From Firmicutes bacterium UBA994 (GTDB lineage: Bacteria; Bacillota; UBA994), in the NCBI GenBank assembly GCA_002292025.1, contig DBBC01000089.1:1-11195 (forward strand): DNA of 11,195 nt. Direction: 5' to 3'. Each line of letters starts with the position of its first letter. The stretch's first letter is position 1. Below, one piece after another: positions 6,190 through 11,195 of this stretch. Below the pieces are notes generated by a model, which saw only the letters and a list, made by a program, of their open reading frames with translations, was not told the DNA's origin and ran no database searches. The translations under genes and the position numbers were made by a program.

Positions 6190-7416
6190 TTGAACACTCT
6201 GGAAGTACGGACCGCGGTGCAGACCATCGAGCAAGAGATTGTTGCCTGGCGGAGGCACATCCACGCGCATCCTGAGCTTGGGTATGAGGAGGTAGAGACA
6301 GCGGCTTTTGTCGCCGCACTGCTGCGAAGCTTTGGGCTTGAGGTTATGGAGGGGGTCGGTGGCAGCACCGGTGTGGTGGGCATACTGCGGGGAGAAGGCG
6401 AGGAAGAAGGCGAAGGAGAAGGCGCTTGCGTGGCGTTGCGCGCCGATATGGACGCACTGCCGGTTACCGAAGAAACAGGATTGGCTTTTGCCTCACGCCA
6501 CCTAGGTAAAATGCACGCCTGCGGACACGACGGGCACACCGCTATGCTGCTGGGAGCAGCAAAGGTTCTGTCACTGCATCGGAGGTCCTTCGCGGGGACG
6601 GTAAAGTTCTTCTTCCAGCCCGCCGAGGAATGCGCACCGCGAGGCGGGGCGCTAGACATGATTGACGCGGCCGTCATGGACAATCCAAAAGTCAACTACG
6701 TGTTCGCGCTGCATCTGTGGCGCGAACTGCCGCTGGGCAAAGTGGGGGTTAAAGCTGGCCCACTAATGTCCGCCTCGGACCGGGTACGCATACGCGTTCA
6801 AGGGAACGGCGGGCACGGCGCCGCACCACACCAAGCCATCGATGCGGTTGTGGTGGCCAGCCATATCGTAACTGCCCTGCAAGCCATAGCCAGCCGCCAA
6901 GTAGACCCCTTGGAGCCGTTTGTCTTGACTATCGGCAGTTTCCACGCCGGGCAGCGCTACAATGTTATCGCGCCCTACGCAGAACTAGACGGCACAGTGC
7001 GGACGCAGAGCGAGGCGCTGCGCGGCACTATCCCTAACCGTATTACCGCTATAGCGCAAGCTGTAGCAACAGGGTTTGGGGCCGAGGCGCAAGTCAACTA
7101 CGAGTATGGGTATCCCACCCTTATTAACCAACCTCACGCAGTGGAGGCAGTGAGCAATGCTGTGACAGAAGTACTCGGGGAGCAGGCCTTAGTTGAGTTG
7201 ACCAAGCCGTCTATGGGTGGGGAGGACTTTGCTTATTTCTTAAACCATGCCAAGGGGGCCATGTTCTGGCTGGGGTGCCGCGGGCCTCTGTCGTCTGATG
7301 CACCTATCCACAACGGCAAATTCGACTTCGACGAGGGAGCGCTGGCGGTGGGGACTAGCGTACTGGTGCAAACAACCCTTAACACTCTCCGGGCACAGCG
7401 GCACAAGGAGGCCTAG
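6190..7416 (+). CDS. M20-family amidohydrolase (hippurate / N-acyl-amino acid hydrolase type)
   Basis: M20D-type enzymes are cytoplasmic two-metal hydrolases. They cleave N-acylated amino acids, hippurate-like conjugates or related amides. The metal-site and catalytic motifs are complete: RADMDALP (D86, D88), HACGHDGH (C111, H113), QPAEE (E146 as likely base, E147), ALHLW (H175) and PIHNGKFD (H374). A dimerisation or lid domain sits in the middle, roughly 195-305. The frame is open from TTG 6160, but TTG 6190 is chosen because AAGGAGG (6175-6181) lies eight bases upstream and the earlier stretch overlaps the terminator. The product is 408 residues, slightly longer than the usual 380-400, partly from an 11-residue Glu/Gly insert at 68-78. 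The WYL gene follows two bases later. The substrate cannot be told from sequence. Confidence 0.93.
   Translation: MNTLEVRTAVQTIEQEIVAWRRHIHAHPELGYEEVETAAFVAALLRSFGLEVMEGVGGSTGVVGILRGEGEEEGEGEGACVALRADMDALPVTEETGLAFASRHLGKMHACGHDGHTAMLLGAAKVLSLHRRSFAGTVKFFFQPAEECAPRGGALDMIDAAVMDNPKVNYVFALHLWRELPLGKVGVKAGPLMSASDRVRIRVQGNGGHGAAPHQAIDAVVVASHIVTALQAIASRQVDPLEPFVLTIGSFHAGQRYNVIAPYAELDGTVRTQSEALRGTIPNRITAIAQAVATGFGAEAQVNYEYGYPTLINQPHAVEAVSNAVTEVLGEQALVELTKPSMGGEDFAYFLNHAKGAMFWLGCRGPLSSDAPIHNGKFDFDEGALAVGTSVLVQTTLNTLRAQRHKEA
6391..6423 (+). repeat. Purine-only GAA/GGC codon repeat coding a Glu/Gly insert
   Basis: Eleven codons in a row (GGA, GAA, GGC, GAG and the like) encode only glycine and glutamate, at M20 residues 68-78. 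The tract looks like a slippage-born expansion of a surface loop between strands VVGILRG and CVALRADMDA. It keeps the frame and touches no catalytic motif. Confidence 0.7.
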
Positions 7417-7418
7417 AT

Positions 7419-8432
7419 ATGGGGGCAAAAAAAAGAGAACGCTTGGCGCACATTATGGAAGTGCTGACGCAACGCGGACGCATCACCGCTCAGGAGTTAG
7501 CCACCAGCTTTGGCAGCAGTCGCCGCACGGTGTATCGGTACATGGAGACCCTTAAGAAGCAGGGAGTAGACGTCGAGGCATGTCCGGGGAGTCTGGGCGG
7601 TTTTAGGCTCAATCCGCCCGAGATATCTAAGCTGCTGACCAGCGAAGAGTACCGCGCGCTGCTCATGGCAGCCTGCGTGGTATCTGAACATAACTTATTG
7701 CCTTATGGCGACCATTTGACAACCGCCACCGAGAAAGTAAAGCGATCTCTCAGCGCCGAGCTGTGGAGCGAAGTGCGGGATGCGATGCCGGATGTTTCGG
7801 TGATCGCCATACAGTTAGCTGATTATGAGAGCCTAGCTGACGTGTTAGAACGCTTAACCCTTGCCATTGCCGACAGGGTCGGTATAGTCATCAACTACTA
7901 CGCCTTGCACCGCGACAGTGAACAAGGCAGACAAGTAGACCCCTATCACTTGTTTTACCAAGGCGGGGCATGGTATCTGGTAGGATATTGCCACTGGCGC
8001 AAAGAAGTGCGCACCTTCCGCGTGGACCGGATTAGAACGCTAGAGCGCGAAGACCGCACTTTTGTGCGCCCGCAGAATTTTAGTCTTAACGGCTATTTAG
8101 GGTGCGCATGGGGCATGATGCGCGGGGAGCGAAAGACGGTTACCGTCAAGTTCTTTCCGCCTGCTTCGCGCTTGGTGGCGGAAACAACTTGGCATCCCAC
8201 GCAGGAAATTGCTTTTCAGACGGACGGGACGATCCTCTTTTCCGCCACTGTAGATGGACTGGAAGAGATTATGCGCTGGGTACTTACCTATGCGGACTGC
8301 GCGGAAGTCATCAGCCCACCCGAGCTGCGCGCTATCATCACCGGGCGCCTGCTTGGCGCTATGGCGCGTTACGCTGATACAAGTCCTTCCTCTGATCAAG
8401 CAGAACAGGGAAACGCGTGCGAGCAACCTTGA
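7419..8432 (+). CDS. WYL-domain transcriptional regulator
   Basis: A DeoR-like winged helix-turn-helix covers residues 5-65 (ITAQELATSFGSSRRTVYRYMETL, then a GGFRL wing). It is followed by a WYL domain (about 155-210) with the signature tryptophan-tyrosine-leucine at 185-187 in GGAWYLVGY and the RTFRVDRI segment. A C-terminal WCX-like part runs to about 320. WYL domains bind nucleic acid or small ligands and control varied genes, including DNA-damage and defence operons. No defence genes are present here. The ATG at 7419 has AAGGAGG (7405-7411) seven bases upstream, and only two bases separate it from the M20 stop, so the pair form one operon and the regulator probably controls the M20 gene or itself. 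The last 24 residues or so are antisense to the amidase gene and look like an unconserved tail (TSPSSDQAEQGNACEQP). Confidence 0.92.
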   Translation: MGAKKRERLAHIMEVLTQRGRITAQELATSFGSSRRTVYRYMETLKKQGVDVEACPGSLGGFRLNPPEISKLLTSEEYRALLMAACVVSEHNLLPYGDHLTTATEKVKRSLSAELWSEVRDAMPDVSVIAIQLADYESLADVLERLTLAIADRVGIVINYYALHRDSEQGRQVDPYHLFYQGGAWYLVGYCHWRKEVRTFRVDRIRTLEREDRTFVRPQNFSLNGYLGCAWGMMRGERKTVTVKFFPPASRLVAETTWHPTQEIAFQTDGTILFSATVDGLEEIMRWVLTYADCAEVISPPELRAIITGRLLGAMARYADTSPSSDQAEQGNACEQP

Positions 8433-9144
8433 TATGACCTAGGTTCATCTCCATCGCTACGACACTCTCTTCCCGATTACCGCGAGCTAAAATCACTCCC
8501 CAGGGGTCGATGGCCACCGAGTCGCCGTTAAAGGCATTATGCGTTTCTCCGCCGACGCGGTTACAGGCCAAAACGAAACACTGGTTTTCAATGGCGCGCG
8601 CGCGTGTCAGCGTATCCCAGTGCATGTAGCGAGCGGTGGGCCACTGTGCCACCAGCAAAATGATGTGCACTTGCTGGTCAGTATAATATCTAAACATCTC
8701 GGGGAAGCGCAGATCGTAGCATACAGCCAATCCGGCTTTAGCGAAACCTAGGTCTACGGTGGTAAACGCTTGGCCTGGCGTTAGGTAGATATCCTCTTGC
8801 ATGAGCTTAAACAGGTGCACCTTATCGTAGGTGGCCACAATACCCTTTGCGTTTACGAGAACGAAAGTATTAAACACTGAGGACCCGTGCCGGCGCAAGA
8901 TTGATCCACCCACAAAGGAGGATTTCTCCCGCGCGAGAGTCGTCATAAAGCCGACACTCTCCCCCTCTAGGTCTTCCGCTAGCTCCTGCGCTCGTGCCAA
9001 ATCAAAGCCTGTGTTCCAGAGCTCAGGCAACAGGATAATCTGTCGGTTAAAGACGCCTGCCACAAGTGTCCTTATGCGTTGCATATTGGCTTTCTTGTTG
9101 CCCAGCACAACGTTAATCTGCACTAATCCTGCGCTAACCCACAT
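8359..9144 (-). CDS. Nitrilase-superfamily C-N hydrolase, omega-amidase/MtnU-like
   Basis: The nitrilase triad is visible: E41 in LLPELWNTGFDL, K108 in YDKVHLF and C142 in VCYDLRFPE. HWDTLTRARAIENQCFVLACNR and IDPWG are also typical. The PELWNTGFDL and HLFKLMQED patterns resemble B. subtilis MtnU (YkrU) and omega-amidases. Those release ammonia from alpha-ketoglutaramate or alpha-ketosuccinamate, the by-product of glutamine-dependent transaminases such as that of methionine salvage. No methionine salvage genes are present here, so the substrate is inferred. It has 261 residues, a normal length, and no signal peptide. It is the last gene of the minus-strand operon, starting three bases after its neighbour's stop. 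GGGGG (about 11 bases upstream) or GGTGAG may serve as binding site. The 3' end overlaps the WYL gene by 74 bases. Confidence 0.9.
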   Translation of the reverse strand: MWVSAGLVQINVVLGNKKANMQRIRTLVAGVFNRQIILLPELWNTGFDLARAQELAEDLEGESVGFMTTLAREKSSFVGGSILRRHGSSVFNTFVLVNAKGIVATYDKVHLFKLMQEDIYLTPGQAFTTVDLGFAKAGLAVCYDLRFPEMFRYYTDQQVHIILLVAQWPTARYMHWDTLTRARAIENQCFVLACNRVGGETHNAFNGDSVAIDPWGVILARGNREESVVAMEMNLGHIKVARTRFPVLLDQRKDLYQRNAP

Positions 9145-9147
9145 AAC

Positions 9148-9591
9148 TCACCATTCCCCCTTGATTGAAGTAGCGGGACTTGTCGTTTGTCTGCCGCGCT
9201 CTCGTGTGAGGCGTCGCTTCATTGCAGCCTTAGACGCCAAAATAAGAGCGCTGCCAAAGAAACTCCACCCGAGAGCAAAAATCATGGCCAGAGCTAAATC
9301 GAACTGCGTGGCAAGAGCTGTGGCGCGCACGTGCTCCATGCCCTCGCCCAGACGGATGGGCAAAGCGAGGGTGTAGGAAAACACCCAGGCCATGACATCA
9401 GGCAGGATAAAGTTTGGCACGAGAAACCCTAGGAACCTATACGACATGCCCAGAACCCACCATACCGCCGTGTAGCGAAGGAGAGTGAGCAAGCGCAGTA
9501 AGCCTCGCCGCGGCTTCTTCTTTAAGGGGTACACAAACGCCGCTAGCCACATTGCCGTTAGCAAAGCGATGAAAAGATAGTTGCTAATCAT
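9148..9591 (-). CDS. Unrecognised small integral membrane protein
   Basis: I do not recognise this family. The start is ATG 9591, not the upstream in-frame codon at 9642, because AAGGAGG (9598-9604) lies six bases before it and the extension would run inside the DUF368 gene. Its ATG overlaps the DUF368 stop as ATGA, so translation is probably coupled. The 147 residues show about four hydrophobic segments: 4-21, 37-58 (aromatic-rich, TAVWWVLGMSYRFLGFLVPN), 61-78 and 96-120. A basic cluster (KKKPRR, 24-29) follows the first segment and a basic tail (KRRLTRERGR) ends the membrane part, predicting cytoplasmic loops there. Position suggests a partner or accessory of the DUF368 transporter; that is inference only. 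Confidence 0.75.
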   Translation of the reverse strand: MISNYLFIALLTAMWLAAFVYPLKKKPRRGLLRLLTLLRYTAVWWVLGMSYRFLGFLVPNFILPDVMAWVFSYTLALPIRLGEGMEHVRATALATQFDLALAMIFALGWSFFGSALILASKAAMKRRLTRERGRQTTSPATSIKGEW

Positions 9592-10364
9592 GTAGTGCCT
9601 CCTTCTGCCGCGGCTGGTACGCTCCTGCCGCTCCACCACCAAACCAAAGCAAATCCAAGCAGAAAGAACGGCACCAGCACTAAGCTATATGTGTCAGGCA
9701 ACAAGGCGCGAGATGAGCCCACGATAAGCCCGGCAAAAAAATACGATACTAAATCGTGATAGCGCGCATAGAGCCTGTCCACAATATGTGCCAGTAAAAA
9801 AAGCCCCATCACACTGCCCACCGCGAACCAGAGGAGAGGGACGATCGCCAGTACGCTGAGTGCGTAAAGCAGCGAGTCATAGATTCCCATAATAATCAGC
9901 ACCGAGCTGCCCGGTACCCCCGGCAGAACCATGGCGGCAGTTCCCAGCGCACCCCCCACGATGAGAACTGCAGGGCTGATTGCTCCGGTCGCTTGCCGTA
10001 TATCAAGCGGCTCTACGGCTAACAGTAACCCCGCCGCCAAGCCTAGACCCAAACAGATCGCGCGTTTCCAAGTAAGCGTCGGGCTGGCAGCTAAGACCGA
10101 GCGGACAGAAGCCAAAAGTGAACCCAGCAGAACAGTCACCGTAATGTCGCGGTAGAGCATAAAGATTTGGGCAAAAACAACCCCGCTAACAAAGATACCG
10201 ACCAGCATGCCAGCTAACAGAGGCAGATAACGCTTAAGGCGCAAGCGGACTAGGTCAGCCACAAGGTTCTCGTAGAGGCCCATCATTAAAAAGACAGTGC
10301 CCCCACTCATGCCCGGTAAAACTATGATAAACCCAAGGATGATTCCCTGCACCACAGATTGCAT
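9588..10364 (-). CDS. DUF368 membrane protein, PopT-like undecaprenyl-phosphate transporter
   Basis: DUF368 proteins are polytopic membrane proteins. Members named PopT were reported to return undecaprenyl phosphate across the cytoplasmic membrane for reuse in cell-wall and surface-polymer synthesis. Two copies of the family motif mark the two inverted halves: LPGMSGGTVFLMMGLYENL (16-34) and LPGVPGSSVLIIMGIYDSL (147-165). Further hydrophobic segments at about 48-70, 76-92, 102-118, 129-146, 170-195, 208-220 and 228-245 give the usual multi-pass profile. At 258 residues it is slightly short for the family. The ATG at 10364 has a modest binding site (AGAGG about 10 bases upstream). It leads a three-gene minus-strand operon. 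The family is clear; transport of this lipid is inferred from homologues. Confidence 0.87.
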   Translation of the reverse strand: MQSVVQGIILGFIIVLPGMSGGTVFLMMGLYENLVADLVRLRLKRYLPLLAGMLVGIFVSGVVFAQIFMLYRDITVTVLLGSLLASVRSVLAASPTLTWKRAICLGLGLAAGLLLAVEPLDIRQATGAISPAVLIVGGALGTAAMVLPGVPGSSVLIIMGIYDSLLYALSVLAIVPLLWFAVGSVMGLFLLAHIVDRLYARYHDLVSYFFAGLIVGSSRALLPDTYSLVLVPFFLLGFALVWWWSGRSVPAAAEGGTT

Positions 10365-10405
10365 GCGTCACCGACCTCTGCTGATGTATGGCTTATGGAT
10401 GTTCC

Positions 10406-10436
10406 ATTATACGCTTGTAGAGACCTCTTTTGTCAA
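10406..10436 (-). promoter_or_regulatory. Probable promoter of the DUF368 operon
   Basis: On the minus strand TTGACA (10436-10431) and TATAAT (10411-10406) both match consensus fully, but the spacer is 19 bases, two longer than ideal. Transcription would start near 10398, about 34 bases before the ATG. The long spacer may make the promoter weak or dependent on an activator that twists DNA. The rest of the gap 10365-10529 shows only a poor plus-strand -10 (TATACT, 10483-10488) with no matching -35. Confidence 0.6.
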
Positions 10437-10529
10437 CTATACGGCCACATGCATAGCCGACGCACGAAGGCAGAGGAAATAGTATACTTATGGCGAAGTA
10501 AGCATGGCATTCTGCAGAGGGGGGATTAT

Positions 10530-11195
10530 GTGCGAGCCTTCTTACCTACAGCGATAGGGGTTGCCCTTGCGCTAAGCATTTTCTTGTTGTGCGTAACACT
10601 GGCGCTCCATTGGGTGACATTTGATTTAGACTTCTACGAGAGCAAATTCCAATGGCTAAGAGTCCCTGAGGACTTGCGGATAGATATGCCCGCTCTGATG
10701 GGCTACACCACAGTCCTGCTTGACTACCTAGCCGGTCGCAGGGACACGCCCAACGTCGAGGCAACCATGCGTGGGAGAACCGGCCCGCTTTATGGTCGGC
10801 GCGAACTGTTGCATTTAGTCGATGTACGTAACTTGTATGCCTTAAGTTGGCGGATACGCAATGTCGCCCTGATCGCGGCGCTCGGTCTTGGTTTCGCGGC
10901 GCTTCGCACACGGAGGGTGGGGCGTGTACTTAGTGCATACGCCGCTACAACCGGCGCCGTTGTCCTTAGTATCTTAGTGTTAACCGGCTTAGCCGTTTTG
11001 GACTTCCAGCGCTATTTTCTCTGGTTCCACCTCATATCGTTCGATAACGATTATTGGTTGCTAGACCCAGCCACCGAGAACCTGATTAACATGTTTCCCG
11101 AAGCGTTTTTTGCCGCCGCCGCTCTGCGCATAGCGATAACAGCCCTAGTAGCCTTTACTCTGCTAGGACTCGTGGCTTGGGCAAGAAGCAAAAGG
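10530..11195 (+). CDS. DUF1461/TIGR01906 integral membrane protein (3' truncated by window end)
   Basis: An open frame runs from GTG 10530 to the last base, 222 codons without a stop, so the gene continues outside. GAGGGGGG (10517-10524) lies five bases before the GTG and decides the start. Family landmarks are FYESKFQWL after the first membrane segment, LLDYLAGRR (63-71), RELLHLVDVRNLY (91-103) and the long FHLISFDNDYWLLDP...NMFPEAFF block (166-194). These match the TIGR01906/DUF1461 pattern of Firmicutes. Membrane segments fall at about 7-28, 111-126, 136-158 and 197-217, with a large extracytoplasmic loop after the first. No function is established for the family that I know of. It is divergent from the DUF368 operon. 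Confidence 0.85.
   Translation, partial: MRAFLPTAIGVALALSIFLLCVTLALHWVTFDLDFYESKFQWLRVPEDLRIDMPALMGYTTVLLDYLAGRRDTPNVEATMRGRTGPLYGRRELLHLVDVRNLYALSWRIRNVALIAALGLGFAALRTRRVGRVLSAYAATTGAVVLSILVLTGLAVLDFQRYFLWFHLISFDNDYWLLDPATENLINMFPEAFFAAAALRIAITALVAFTLLGLVAWARSKR

Noticed and set aside
6054..6695. A 213-codon open frame on the minus strand over the M20 start and leader
   Set aside because: It runs antisense to a clear M20 gene and across its terminator. It is rich in Ser, Pro and Ala as expected of a shadow frame and shows no family motif.
8831..9376. 181-codon plus-strand open frame
   Set aside because: It is antisense to the amidase and the small membrane protein, with no motif and no ribosome binding site.
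9592..9642. 17-residue extension of the small membrane protein
   Set aside because: It overlaps the DUF368 coding sequence, while a strong AAGGAGG sits just before ATG 9591.
10546..10911. 121-codon minus-strand open frame
   Set aside because: It is a shadow of the DUF1461 gene, whose family motifs are clear on the plus strand.
1..11195. Defence island, prophage, CRISPR array or insertion sequence
   Set aside because: No transposase, integrase, cas gene, spaced direct repeats or toxin-antitoxin pair is present. The WYL regulator alone is not evidence of defence.

Overview
The window is 11.2 kb of bacterial chromosome, moderately GC-rich and densely coded. It most likely comes from a Gram-positive Bacillota, of a Clostridia- or Limnochordia-like type. 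The gene families point that way: WalJ/YycJ, the two-subunit PdxST vitamin B6 synthase under a PdxR regulator, an MtnU-like amidase, and DUF1904, DUF368 and DUF1461/TIGR01906 proteins. Strong AGGAGG-type ribosome binding sites, GTG and TTG starts, and a consensus sigma-A promoter agree. I see no rRNA, tRNA, insertion sequence, phage gene or CRISPR array. This looks like a housekeeping region, not a mobile island.

Layout. Positions 1-2390 (+): a promoter, a DEAD-box RNA helicase with a short basic tail and no visible RRM domain, then the metallo-beta-lactamase-fold protein WalJ. Positions 2307-3656 (-): PdxR, a GntR/aminotransferase fusion regulator whose 3' end overlaps walJ tail to tail. Positions 3657-3771: a compact divergent control region with back-to-back promoters and a palindromic operator. 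Positions 3772-5635 (+): pdxS-pdxT-rnhA, with each start overlapping the previous stop. Positions 5692-6024 (+): a DUF1904 (MIF/tautomerase-like) protein. Positions 6025-6189: a run of hairpins ending in an intrinsic terminator just before the next gene. Positions 6190-8432 (+): an M20 amidohydrolase and a WYL-domain regulator, two bases apart. Positions 10364 down to 8359 (-): an operon of a DUF368 (PopT-like) lipid-carrier transporter, an unrecognised small membrane protein and a nitrilase-family amidase, whose 3' end overlaps the WYL gene tail to tail. Positions 10530-11195 (+): the start of a DUF1461/TIGR01906 membrane protein that runs off the window.

How the genes work together. PdxS and PdxT make pyridoxal 5'-phosphate (PLP), and PdxR probably senses PLP through its aminotransferase-like domain. 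The operator lies downstream of the best pdxS promoter, which suggests repression, not the activation described for known PdxR proteins. The M20 enzyme and the WYL regulator form a small module that may be controlled by conditional termination. The DUF368 gene links the right-hand side to cell-envelope lipid-carrier recycling, and the small membrane protein beside it is the least understood gene here. No clearly new multi-gene system is visible. The best leads are the pdx control region, the leader before the M20 gene, the two antisense 3' overlaps and the DUF368 neighbour.
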